DNA of 58,034 bases, taken from the NCBI RefSeq assembly GCF_009377205.1, contig NZ_VJZE01000012.1, positions 1-58,034 on the forward strand. Reading direction: 5' to 3'. Origin of the DNA: Streptomyces phyllanthi. Lineage in GTDB: Bacteria; Actinomycetota; Actinomycetes; Streptomycetales; Streptomycetaceae. Positions 44,492-52,934 of the stretch are shown here, in pieces. The translations under genes and the position numbers were made by a program. Numbering within the stretch: the first letter of the stretch is position 1; each line of letters starts with the position of its first letter. The notes under the pieces are model-generated. The model was not told the origin of the DNA. It made no database searches and saw only the letters and a list, made by a program, of their open reading frames with translations.

Positions 44492-45546
44492 GGCAGTCTC
44501 CGTGGACGTGAGGTGAGCAGGAGCCAGAGCAGGTAGGGGCCGCCGATGACGGCGGTGACGAGCCCGGCCGGGACTTCGACGGGGGCGGCGAGCGTGCGTC
44601 CGGCGGTGTCGGCGAGGAGGACGAGCGCCGCCCCGGCGAGCGCGCTGCCGAGCACGGGGACGCCGTACGGTCCGCAGACGCGGCGGGCGGCCTCGGGAGC
44701 CAGCAGGGCGACCATGCCGAGTGGACCGCCGACGGCGACCGCGAGCCCCGCGCACACGACCGCGACCGCGAGCGCGGCCAGCCGTACCGCACGCACCCGC
44801 ACGCCGAGTCCGGCCGCCACCGAGTCGCTCAGGCGCAGCACAGAGAGCCGCCGCCCGATCAGCAGCGCGAGCGGCAGACACCCGGCGAGGCCGTAACCGA
44901 GCAGGGTCACGGCTGCGGCGGGGCGCGTGTTGAGCGTGCCGACCGTCCACGGGAACGCGGCGTTGGCGGCGTCGATCGGCGCGCGGACCAGCAGCAGGCT
45001 GGTGACCGCGCCGAGCACCGCGCCCACGCCGAGTCCGACGACGACGAAGCGGTAGCCGGAGGTGCCCGCTCCGCCCGCCAGGCCGAGGGCCAGTGCCGCG
45101 GCGGTGGCGGCGCCGGCGAGGGCCATCGCGGAGGGGGCGAGCGAGGTGGAGGCGCCCACGACGGAGGCGACCGCGAAGGCGGTGGCGCCGTCGTCGATGC
45201 CCACGGTGCCGGGGGTGGCGAGCCGGTTGCGTGCAAGGGTCTGCATCAGGCAGCCGGAGGCACCGAGGGCGGCACCGACGAGCAGCCCGGCCACCAGCCG
45301 CGGCCCCCGCAGCCGCTGCACCACGAGGATGTCGGCCGGGTCCCCGGCCCCGGCCAGCGCGGGCAGGGAGCGCAGCGGACTCATGGGCACGGTGCCGACG
45401 GCGAGGGCGGTGGCGACGGCGACGAGCACCGCGCCGGCGAGAACGGCGCCCCCGAGGGCCGCTCGCGGACGCAGCAGTAGGGACATACCCCCGGCGCGTA
45501 GCAGAAAAGTGCCTCGGGGTGCCTCTGGGGCGGCGGTGGCGGTCAC
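44488..45546 (-). CDS. Iron-siderophore ABC permease 2 (FecCD family)
   Basis: 352 residues with about ten hydrophobic helices and the FecCD coupling region GCLMQTLARNRLATPGTVGI. GTG 45546 overlaps the previous stop; an internal ATG (MSLLLRPRAALG) is an alternative start about 20 codons later. It forms a heterodimer with the neighbouring permease. Confidence 0.93.
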   Translation of the reverse strand: MTATAAPEAPRGTFLLRAGGMSLLLRPRAALGGAVLAGAVLVAVATALAVGTVPMSPLRSLPALAGAGDPADILVVQRLRGPRLVAGLLVGAALGASGCLMQTLARNRLATPGTVGIDDGATAFAVASVVGASTSLAPSAMALAGAATAAALALGLAGGAGTSGYRFVVVGLGVGAVLGAVTSLLLVRAPIDAANAAFPWTVGTLNTRPAAAVTLLGYGLAGCLPLALLIGRRLSVLRLSDSVAAGLGVRVRAVRLAALAVAVVCAGLAVAVGGPLGMVALLAPEAARRVCGPYGVPVLGSALAGAALVLLADTAGRTLAAPVEVPAGLVTAVIGGPYLLWLLLTSRPRRLP

Positions 45547-46613
45547 AGCGCCGGCACCCGTCGGGCACGCGCCACGACGACGAGCACGGGGGCGCCGATC
45601 AGCGCGGTGACCACGCCGAGAGGCATCTCGTACGGACGTACCAGCAATCGGGAGACGACATCGGCGGCCACGACGACGACGGGCCCGAGCAGCAGCGACG
45701 GGACGAGTACCCGGCGCAGGTCCGGCCCGACCAGCGCCCGTGCCGCGAACGGCACGACGAGACCCACGAAACCGATCGGCCCGGCGACCGCCGTGGCACC
45801 GCCCACCAGCAGAGCCACCGCCACGACGGCGGTGAGGCGGGCGCGGCGCGGCCGGTGGCCCAGTCCGGCGGCCGCCGGCTCCCCGAGGGCCATTGCGGAG
45901 AGAGGGCGGGCCACCAGCAGCAGGAGCACCGCGCCGAGCAGCAGCGCGGGGGCCACGTCGGCCAACGCGCCGAGGTCCCGCCCGGCGACACCTCCCACCG
46001 TCCAGAACCGCACCTCGTCGGCGGTGCGGTTGTCCACCAGCAGCAGCACGGAGGTCAGGGACCCGAGCAGGCCGCTGAGCGCGGCGCCGGCCAGGACGAG
46101 CCGCAGGGGGTCGTCGCCGACGCCCCGCAGCCGCGCGGCCCCGACCGCGGCGAGGCAGCCGAGAAGAGCCCCGAGTACGGCGGCGTACGGGCCGAGCGTG
46201 GCCGCACTGCCGCCGAGCGCGATCACCAGGACGACGCCCGTCGAGGCGCCCGCGCTGACACCGAGCAGGCCCGGCTCGGCGAGTGGGTTGCGCGCGACCG
46301 CCTGGAGAGCCGCTCCGGCCGTGCCCAGCGCCGCGCCGACGACCATGGCCACGAGGGTGCGGGGCCCGCGCAGGTGCCACACGGCGAACGCCGCCTCCGG
46401 GTCCCGGGCACCGCCGGGCACCTCACGCCATGAGCGGACCGGCCCCACTTCGCCGCTGCCGATCAGCAGCGAGGCAGCGCCGGTCAGGGCCAGCAGGGCG
46501 ACCGGCACGGCGACGCCCGCTGCCATGCGGCGGGCGGGGAGTCGGTCTGTTGGTGCCGCAGCCGGGGGCGCGGCGCCGCTGGTGATGGACCGCTCGTGGT
46601 TCCCGACGAGCAC
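45543..46613 (-). CDS. Iron-siderophore ABC permease 1 (FecCD family)
   Basis: 356 residues from GTG 46613, about ten helices, with GAALQAVARNPLAEPGLLGV, the classic FecCD EAA-like loop. This start is chosen because GGAGGT (46621-46626 on the complement) lies 7 bases before it. An ATG at 46655 adds 14 residues but has no ribosome binding site and nearly abuts the iron box. Confidence 0.93.
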   Translation of the reverse strand: MLVGNHERSITSGAAPPAAAPTDRLPARRMAAGVAVPVALLALTGAASLLIGSGEVGPVRSWREVPGGARDPEAAFAVWHLRGPRTLVAMVVGAALGTAGAALQAVARNPLAEPGLLGVSAGASTGVVLVIALGGSAATLGPYAAVLGALLGCLAAVGAARLRGVGDDPLRLVLAGAALSGLLGSLTSVLLLVDNRTADEVRFWTVGGVAGRDLGALADVAPALLLGAVLLLLVARPLSAMALGEPAAAGLGHRPRRARLTAVVAVALLVGGATAVAGPIGFVGLVVPFAARALVGPDLRRVLVPSLLLGPVVVVAADVVSRLLVRPYEMPLGVVTALIGAPVLVVVARARRVPAL

Positions 46614-46659
46614 GTGGCTGACCTCCGACGGCTGTTCGCGCCCAAGGAGGCGCATGTGC

Positions 46660-46678
46660 TTAGGTTGGCCTAACCATA
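46660..46678. promoter_or_regulatory. Iron box between siderophore permease and binding protein genes
   Basis: TTAGGTTGGCCTAACCATA agrees with TTAGGTTAGGCTAACCTAA at 15 of 19 positions. Its position between two divergent uptake genes is where a DmdR1/IdeR-type repressor would control both. Confidence 0.85.
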
Positions 46679-46728
46679 CCTCTGTCTCAGAGGTTTATAT
46701 CACCTGCCTCACCTCACCGGGAGTGACC

Positions 46729-47700
46729 ATGCGCCGTCCGCTGCCCTCTTTGCCGCGTCGCCGGTTCGCCGCCGTCCTTGCCGCCGCCCCCCTGGCCCTG
46801 CTCACCGCCTGCGCGGCTGGATCGCCGACCCCGACCGGAGCGGTGGGCGAGGACGCGGAGTCGACCACCGTGCGCACCGCGTACGGCACCGTCGAGGTTC
46901 CGGCCGATCCCGGACGGGTGGTCGCGCTGGGTGACACGGCACTGGACAGCGCCCTCGCCCTGGGCGTCGAACCGGTCGGCACACTGTCCAGTCGGGGCGG
47001 TGATGCCGTATCGCCCTACCTGGCCGGAAAGGTGCCGGGCATCGCCCTCGTCGGCACCGTCGCGGAGACCAACCTGGAAGCCGTCGCCGCCGCCCGGCCC
47101 GACCTCATCGTCGCCGCCGCCAACACGCCACGGGAGCAGTACGACGCGCTCAAGGCCATCGCGCCGACGGTCGTGCCCGAGCCCGCGCGCTTCGGCGCCT
47201 GGGAGAGCGAGACCCGCACCGTCGCCGCCGCGCTCGGCAAGGAGGCCGAAGCGGAGCGGCTCCTCACCGGCATCGAGCAGCGCGCCAAGGGCATCGCCGA
47301 CCGGCGCTCCGCCGACGGCACCGGAACTGCGGTCGTCATCCGCTGGATGCCCAACGGCCCGGTGGTCCTGTCGTCCACCCTGATGTCGGGCCGCCTGCTG
47401 AAGCGGACCGGCGACCGGACCTCGCCCGCCGCGGCCTTCACGGGCAAGCCGCACACCGACCCGCTCAGCCTGGAGAACCTGGGCGAGATCGACGCCGACC
47501 GCATCTACCTCACCACCCTCAACGCCGACGGTGAGAAGGCCTTGGCCGCGGCCGAGGCGCAGCCGGCCTTCGCGCGCCTGAAGGCGGTGAAGGCGGGGAA
47601 CGTCGACGTGGTCGACGGAGACGTGTGGAGCAGCGCGGCCGGACCCCTCGCCGCCGCCAGAGTCCTCGACGACATCGAACGGCTTCGTGCCGGCGCCTGA
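46729..47700 (+). CDS. Siderophore-binding lipoprotein
   Basis: 323 residues. Signal peptide with twin arginines (RRRF) and lipobox LLTAC, lipidated Cys at 28. It is followed by a FepB/FhuD-like periplasmic-binding fold with TVEVPADPGRVVAL and RPDLIVAAANTPREQYDAL. It captures a ferric siderophore at the outer face of the membrane and delivers it to the divergently encoded permeases. No siderophore biosynthesis gene is present, so it may serve a distant cluster or foreign siderophores. Confidence 0.93.
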   Translation: MRRPLPSLPRRRFAAVLAAAPLALLTACAAGSPTPTGAVGEDAESTTVRTAYGTVEVPADPGRVVALGDTALDSALALGVEPVGTLSSRGGDAVSPYLAGKVPGIALVGTVAETNLEAVAAARPDLIVAAANTPREQYDALKAIAPTVVPEPARFGAWESETRTVAAALGKEAEAERLLTGIEQRAKGIADRRSADGTGTAVVIRWMPNGPVVLSSTLMSGRLLKRTGDRTSPAAAFTGKPHTDPLSLENLGEIDADRIYLTTLNADGEKALAAAEAQPAFARLKAVKAGNVDVVDGDVWSSAAGPLAAARVLDDIERLRAGA

Positions 47701-48024
47701 CGTGCGCGGGGCGACAGGCCGTGAGTTCAGCGTGGAGGGAGTGAGCGGCCGGTCGGCGGGCCGAGAGCCGTCGGCATGCCGCCACACCCGCCTGATGACG
47801 GCCGGCTGCCGCTTCGGCGGACCGGCGAGCAGTTGGACGGCGGTCCCGCGGTTGGCCGTCCGGCTGCATGGCGTTTCGGTGCGCCCGGCGCCGGACGGGC
47901 CGGTCCGTCGGCATGTCCCGCGACTGTGCGCGACTCGCGTGCGGGCGGGTTGCCCGTCCGCGTACGCCGTACGGCGGCGTGCCCGACCGTGTGCGCGGAC
48001 CGTGCGCCGGGCCTGGGGTGGGCG
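47701..48024. other. Gap with no recognised element
   Basis: No coding frame, clear hairpin or regulatory motif was seen between the binding-protein gene and the convergent MarR gene. Confidence 0.5.
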
Positions 48025-48531
48025 TCAGGCGCGTTGCCTCACCACCCGCTGCTGAAGGATCTTTTCCAGCAGGTTCAGCGCCTCCACTACCCGGTCGCGG
48101 TCCGTGCCGAGGCTGTCGAGCAGTTCGGCCTCGGCCGCCAGCTGTCGGGGGAACATGGTGTCGATCGCGTCGCACCCCGCTGGTGTGACGGTGACCAGGG
48201 CGGCGCGGCGGTCCGCGGGGCTCGGACGGCGCTCGACGAAGCCGCGCTTCTCCAGCTTGGCCAGTGTCTTGCTGACGGCCGCGCGGGAGCAGCCCAGGGT
48301 CTCGGCGAGCCGACGGGCGATCACCGGGCCCTGGGCGTGCCGGAGTTGCACGAGGGCGTCGAGCTCGGGCGCGGTCAGCGGGGCGCCCTCGTACAGCGGC
48401 TCCAGGGCGGTGGTCAGCAGCGCCTCGATGCGCTTCACGGGGCCTACGACGTCCATGGGGGAGGTGTCGAGGTCGGGGCGTGCTGCCGTCCACATGGCGC
48501 GGAAGTCCTCGGGGGCCGACGGGGGAGTCAT
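48025..48531 (-). CDS. MarR-family regulator (efflux-linked)
   Basis: 168 residues. Winged helix at about 55-130 with IARRLAETLGCSRAAVSKTL and wing SPADRRAALVTVT. ATG 48531 is used; a TTG at 48543 is possible. It diverges from an MFS efflux gene across a 49-base AT-rich gap that probably holds its operator, so it likely represses that pump until an inducer binds. Confidence 0.9.
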   Translation of the reverse strand: MTPPSAPEDFRAMWTAARPDLDTSPMDVVGPVKRIEALLTTALEPLYEGAPLTAPELDALVQLRHAQGPVIARRLAETLGCSRAAVSKTLAKLEKRGFVERRPSPADRRAALVTVTPAGCDAIDTMFPRQLAAEAELLDSLGTDRDRVVEALNLLEKILQQRVVRQRA

Positions 48532-48540
48532 TGATTCCGC

Positions 48541-48571
48541 CAATTGTTAACCGGTAGACAAATAGTTTACT
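48541..48571. promoter_or_regulatory. AT-rich operator/promoter between MarR and MFS genes
   Basis: The stretch contains TTGTTAACCGGTAGACAA (TTGT...ACAA inverted repeat, 48544-48561) overlapping GTAGACAAATAGTTTAC (48555-48571). AT-rich DNA is rare in this window. It is suited to a MarR operator covering both promoters. Confidence 0.6.
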
Positions 48572-48580
48572 GTGCGGTCC

Positions 48581-49846
48581 ATGGTACCCACCACGACTTC
48601 CGGACACGTGGCCACGGCGTCGGCCGCAGAGGCCCCGCAACGACGGGCCGGTGTGCTGATCGCCCTTCTCGGCGCCCTGACCGCGATCGCGCCGCTCGCG
48701 ACCGACATGTACGTTCCCGGCTTCCCGGAGATGGGCCGCACGCTGCACGCGAGCGACTCGGCCGTGCAGCTGTCCATGACCTCCTTCCTGGCCGGGCTGG
48801 TCATCGGCCAACTGGTCATCGGTCCGCTCAGCGACGGCCTCGGCCGCCGTCGGCTGCTGGTCCCCGGCGCAGCGCTGTTCGCCGTGCTGTCGCTGGTGTG
48901 CGCCTTCGCCCCGACCATCGAGATGCTGGTCGCCGCCCGCTTCCTGGAGGGCATCGCGGGTGCCGCGGGGATGGTGCTGGCCCGCGCGGTCCTCACCGAC
49001 CGCTTCCACGGTCCCGAACTGCCGCGCTACTTCTCGCTGTTGACCATGGTGCTGAGCGTGGCGCCGGTCGTGGCGCCGGTGATCGGCGGCGCCCTGCTGT
49101 CCGCGGGAGGCTGGCGTGCCACCTTCGTGGCGCTCGCGGTCTTCGGGGCCCTGCTCTTCCTGGCGATCCTGCCCGGAGTCCCCGAGTCCCTTCCGCCGGA
49201 ACGGCGCCACCAGGGCGGGGTGGCCGGCACCTTCCACGCCATGGGCCGGCTGCTCGGCCACCGTGGCTTCCTCGGCTGCACGCTCACCCTGGCGTTCGCC
49301 GCCGCCGCGCTCTTCGCCTGCATAGCCGGCTCCAGTTTCGTCTTCCAGGAGGTGTACGGCACCTCCGCAGGGCTCTACAGCACGATCTTCGCGGTGAACG
49401 CGTGCGGCATGCTGCTCGCCGGTGCGGTGTTCGGTGTGCTCGCGCGGCGACTGACGATGGGAACGCTGCTCAGCGCCTCGGTGGGGGTCGCGGTGGCCGC
49501 CGTAGTGGTCCAGGTGCTCCTTCTTGTCTCGGTCGGGGGCAGCCTGGCCGGCACCTGGGTCACCCTGTTCTTCGCCGCTTTCGGTATCGGCGGCATCTTC
49601 CCGGCCGGCATGAGCCTGGGTCAGTCCCTCGGGCGGGAGGCGTCCGGAGCCGCGTCCGCGCTGCTCGGCGGGATCCAGTTCCTGTTCGGCGCCCTCGCCT
49701 CACCGCTCGTCGGCGCGTTCGGCACCGACAGCGCCATGCCGATGGCGGCCACCATGCTGGGTTCCCTGCTCTGCGCCGCCCTGTGCCTGGTGGTCCTGGT
49801 ACGCCCGTGGCGGGGGCAGGGCGCGGAGGGGGGAGCGCACGCATGA
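48581..49846 (+). CDS. Bcr/CflA-type MFS drug exporter
   Basis: 421 residues, 12 predicted helices. ATDMYVPGFPEMGRTL after helix 1 and GPLSDGLGRRRLLVPG (motif A, loop 2-3) mark the Bcr/CflA proton-antiport drug efflux family. Neither ATG 48581 nor GTG 48572 has a visible ribosome binding site, so a leaderless transcript is possible. Likely substrate range is small toxic compounds, controlled by the divergent MarR protein. Confidence 0.92.
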   Translation: MVPTTTSGHVATASAAEAPQRRAGVLIALLGALTAIAPLATDMYVPGFPEMGRTLHASDSAVQLSMTSFLAGLVIGQLVIGPLSDGLGRRRLLVPGAALFAVLSLVCAFAPTIEMLVAARFLEGIAGAAGMVLARAVLTDRFHGPELPRYFSLLTMVLSVAPVVAPVIGGALLSAGGWRATFVALAVFGALLFLAILPGVPESLPPERRHQGGVAGTFHAMGRLLGHRGFLGCTLTLAFAAAALFACIAGSSFVFQEVYGTSAGLYSTIFAVNACGMLLAGAVFGVLARRLTMGTLLSASVGVAVAAVVVQVLLLVSVGGSLAGTWVTLFFAAFGIGGIFPAGMSLGQSLGREASGAASALLGGIQFLFGALASPLVGAFGTDSAMPMAATMLGSLLCAALCLVVLVRPWRGQGAEGGAHA

Positions 49847-49998
49847 GTACGGCCACGCGGAGCGCAGCGGATCACGCTCACGCACCCGCACTCGCGTCAG
49901 GACGGCCCGCGGGTGCAGGAGCCGTCAAGGCGTCGAGGCCGCTTGTGCGGAGGGGCGGGCGGTCGCCGCGCAGTGCACCGCGCACCCCGACCGGCTGA
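49843..49998 (+). CDS. Possible 51-residue ORF coupled to the MFS gene
   Basis: Its ATG overlaps the MFS stop (ATGA) behind GGAGGGGGGA. The peptide is Ala/Arg-rich (MSTATRSAADHAHAPALASG) with no known domain. It may be the stub of a deleted third gene in the operon. Confidence 0.3.
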   Translation: MSTATRSAADHAHAPALASGRPAGAGAVKASRPLVRRGGRSPRSAPRTPTG

Positions 49999-50210
49999 CG
50001 GACGGTCAGCGGCAAAAGATGGAGCGGGAGTTCGTCGACATGTATATGGGCCTCTGTCGGCTTCCTGGCTGCCGTGTGGAGTGACGGCTGACGGCTGTGG
50101 TTCCACCCCCTCCAGGGTCGGGCCTGAGGGCGCTGGACACCACGGACTGGCGCATGTGCGCGTATGGACTGGTGATCCCCTTGTGCAGTTGGCGTATGGA
50201 TTTTCACCAT

Positions 50211-50224
50211 TCTCTTATAAGAGA
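50211..50224. promoter_or_regulatory. AT-rich palindrome before the FtsX-type permease
   Basis: TCTCTTATAAGAGA is symmetric over all 14 bases, in an AT-rich island (about 50195-50240) ending at the permease start. It is probably an operator or promoter core. The rest of 49999-50210 holds nothing recognised. Confidence 0.6.
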
Positions 50225-50238
50225 TTTATCGCATCATA

Positions 50239-51687
50239 ATGGTGCATTCATATCGTAACGTCATGTTCTTCACCTACCTGAGGCGCGAACTGCGCCGCCG
50301 CAGAAAGGCGGCGCTCGTCGTCGCCTCCGGGCTCGCGCTCGGCATCGCACTGGTCATCGTCGTCAGCTCCGTTTCGGCCGGTATGGAGCAGGCCCAGGGC
50401 AAGGTCCTCCAGTCGCTGTACGGCCTGGGGACCGACATGACCGTCACCAAGGCGGCCGAACCGCCGGAAGAGGGCGACGCGGAGGGCGGACGGCCGCGCT
50501 TCCAGTTCGACGCCAAGGACGGCGGCTCCGGCGAGGAGCAGAGCACCGACCGCGTCATGGTCCAGGGCTTCCAGACCCTGTCATCCAGCACCGTCACCAA
50601 GGTCGGCGAGCAGCAGGGGGTCGCCGGGGCGGTCGGCGGGCTGAGCCTCAACGTTGTGAAGGTCAACGGCCAGTTCACCCAGGGCGAGATCCCGCCGGGC
50701 CAGGGCGGCCCCGGCGGGTCGCAGGGCAGAGTCCAGGGCGGCGGCGCCGATTTCGAGGTCAACAGCTACACCGTCTACGGCACCGACGTCACCAACCTCG
50801 CCATCGGCCCACTGACCTCCTCCACAATCGGCAAGGGCCGTACGTTCAGGAGCTCCGAGACCGATGCCAAGGTCGCGGTCGTCGACGAGTCGTACGCCAA
50901 GGAGAAGGACCTAGCCCTCGGCGACACCGTCACGATCTCGGGCACCAAGTTCGAGATCGTCGGCATCGCCACACCCGACAGCGGTGACGCGGCCGCCAAC
51001 CTCTACATCCCTCTTGAGCAGGCCCAGACCCTGTCCGGCTCCAAGGACAAGGTCACCACGGTGTACGTCCAGGTGACGGACTCGCAGCGGATCGACGCCG
51101 TCAAGAGCACCATCCAGCAGAACATCTCCGGTACGACCGTGACCACTTCGGCCGATCTGGCGGACACGGTGTCCGGCTCCCTGTCCACGGCCTCCAGCCT
51201 TGCCGCGAATGTCGGCAAGTGGCTGTCCATCGCGGTGCTCGTGGCCGCGTTCCTCGTCGCCGGCCTGCTGACCATGTCGGCCGTCTCCCGCCGTGTACGG
51301 GAGTTCGGCACTCTCAAGGCGCTGGGCTGGAAGTCGGGCCGTGTCACCCGGCAGGTCGTCGGCGAGGCGGTCGTGAACGGACTGGCGGGCGGCGTACTCG
51401 GAATCGCCCTGGGCCTCGCGGGGGCGTACGCCGTCACCGCGGTCAGCCCGACGCTCCAGGCCCAGATCGGTGCCACCGGCGGAACGGCAGGTCCGGGCGG
51501 CATGGGCGGCCCCGTGCGGCAGTCCGCGTCCCAGGCGATCGAGGTCGCGCTGACCGCGCCCATCAGCCTGACCACCATCGGTACCGCTGTCGGCCTCGCC
51601 GTCGCGGGTGGGCTGATCGCGGGAGCCTTCGGAGGGTGGCGCGCCTCCCGGCTGCGGCCGGCGGACGCGCTGCGCCGCGTCGAGTAG
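50239..51687 (+). CDS. FtsX/MacB-type ABC transporter permease
   Basis: 482 residues (ATG 50239; ATG 50263 gives the more usual MFFTYLRREL start, and neither has a clear ribosome binding site). Helix 1 at about 28-50, a large extracellular MacB-PCD-like domain with a Gly/Gln-rich loop, then three helices from about 330 to 475 with SRRVREFGTLKALGW, the FtsX signature. It works with the ATPase encoded 234 bases downstream, probably in export or cell-envelope stress handling. Confidence 0.9.
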   Translation: MVHSYRNVMFFTYLRRELRRRRKAALVVASGLALGIALVIVVSSVSAGMEQAQGKVLQSLYGLGTDMTVTKAAEPPEEGDAEGGRPRFQFDAKDGGSGEEQSTDRVMVQGFQTLSSSTVTKVGEQQGVAGAVGGLSLNVVKVNGQFTQGEIPPGQGGPGGSQGRVQGGGADFEVNSYTVYGTDVTNLAIGPLTSSTIGKGRTFRSSETDAKVAVVDESYAKEKDLALGDTVTISGTKFEIVGIATPDSGDAAANLYIPLEQAQTLSGSKDKVTTVYVQVTDSQRIDAVKSTIQQNISGTTVTTSADLADTVSGSLSTASSLAANVGKWLSIAVLVAAFLVAGLLTMSAVSRRVREFGTLKALGWKSGRVTRQVVGEAVVNGLAGGVLGIALGLAGAYAVTAVSPTLQAQIGATGGTAGPGGMGGPVRQSASQAIEVALTAPISLTTIGTAVGLAVAGGLIAGAFGGWRASRLRPADALRRVE

Positions 51688-51690
51688 ACC

Positions 51691-51732
51691 CGACGGCCGG
51701 GCCACCCTCCCCCGGGGCCGGCCCGGCCGTCG
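51691..51732 (+). terminator. Hairpin between ABC permease and ATPase genes
   Basis: CGACGGCCGGGCC pairs perfectly with GGCCCGGCCGTCG (13 bp) around a 16-base loop, immediately after the permease stop. It may partly terminate transcription and set the permease:ATPase ratio. Confidence 0.55.
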
Positions 51733-51921
51733 ATGAGCCTTCCGTGCCCGCGCACACATCGCACCGGTATGCACCCGGGGCGGCGGCTCCGTCCCACGCC
51801 CACATGAACCCCTACGCGTGCGGTGCGGCGGTCCGCGCCTTCGCCCTCGTCCCGCACCCACAGCCAAACCCCGCGTCCGCGCGCCAGTGCGCGAAACCCT
51901 TGATCCCCATGGAGTTGCACC

Positions 51922-52602
51922 TTGTATCAGCTCAGAAGCGTCATCAAGCAGTACCGCAAGGGCAGGGAAACGGTCCACGCGCTCGCCGGCGTCGATCTGA
52001 CGATCGCGGACGGTGACCGGCTCGTCATCCAGGGCCCCACCGGCGGCGGCAAGTCCACGCTCCTCCAGATGCTCGGCGGACTCGACCGGCCCACCTCGGG
52101 AAGCGTGGAACTCGACGGCATCGACCTGGCCAGGCTGTCCGAGGCCAGGCTCACGAAGGTGAGGTCACAGTCGATCGGTTTCGTCTTCCAGAGCTTCAAC
52201 CTCATTCCCACGCTGAGCGCTCAGGAGAACGTCGAGACGGCGCTCGTGCCGCTCGGTGTCAAGGCCTCCGAGCGGCGTGAACGGGCCGCCGAGGCACTCA
52301 AGTCAGTGGGACTCGGGGAACGCCTCGGGCACCTTCCCTCCGAGATGTCCGGCGGTCAGCAGCAGCGTGTGGCTATCGCGCGGGCCCTGGTGAAGCAGCC
52401 GAAGGTACTGCTCGCGGACGAACCCACCGGCAACCTCGACGAGTCCATGCGTGACGAGATCATGGATGTGCTGGAGTCCATGTGGAAGGAGCACGGGCTG
52501 ACCTTCATCATGGTCACCCACGACTCCTCCATCGCGAAGAAGGCACCGCGCCTGGCGACGATCCGCAAGGGAGCCCTGACGGTCACCGAGAAGGCAGCCT
52601 GA
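51922..52602 (+). CDS. MacB/LolD-type ABC transporter ATPase
   Basis: 226 residues starting at TTG, with GGAG 7 bases before it. Walker A GPTGGGKST (38-46), Q-loop VFQSFNL, signature MSGGQQQRVAIARAL and Walker B VLLADEPTGNLD are complete. Partner of the FtsX-type permease upstream. Confidence 0.94.
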   Translation: MYQLRSVIKQYRKGRETVHALAGVDLTIADGDRLVIQGPTGGGKSTLLQMLGGLDRPTSGSVELDGIDLARLSEARLTKVRSQSIGFVFQSFNLIPTLSAQENVETALVPLGVKASERRERAAEALKSVGLGERLGHLPSEMSGGQQQRVAIARALVKQPKVLLADEPTGNLDESMRDEIMDVLESMWKEHGLTFIMVTHDSSIAKKAPRLATIRKGALTVTEKAA

Positions 52603-52915
52603 GCGAGATCGGCCGCCCCTCCGTCCAAGGCCCGGTGCGCCGGGGTGGCTCCACCTGGATCGTCGTGAGCGAGCTGGTCGGCGAACGCCTTACGGCACGC
52701 GAAGGTACAAGTGCTTGGGCCGAGCAGAGCGGGAGTCTGCGGGGCAGGACCAGCAGTGAGAGGAGAAGTCGCCCATCGCCGTCCGCGGGAACTGCCCGGC
52801 GGCCGGGCCGGCCAGGATGCCCGCCGTGCGGTGAGCGGACATCCCGTCGTGGCTGCCGGCCCGGCCGCCTGTCGCCGTGGGAGACCAGGGGTATGAGACC
52901 TCCCACGCGTCTCAG
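52603..52915. other. Gap with no recognised gene
   Basis: No supported coding frame in this convergent gap; it ends at the hairpin 52916-52933. Confidence 0.5.
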
Positions 52916-52933
52916 GGGCGGGATTTCCCGCCC
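52916..52933. terminator. Short bidirectional hairpin
   Basis: GGGCGGGA pairs with TCCCGCCC across TT, between the convergent ABC ATPase and aldehyde dehydrogenase genes. Confidence 0.6.
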
Positions 52934-52934
52934 G

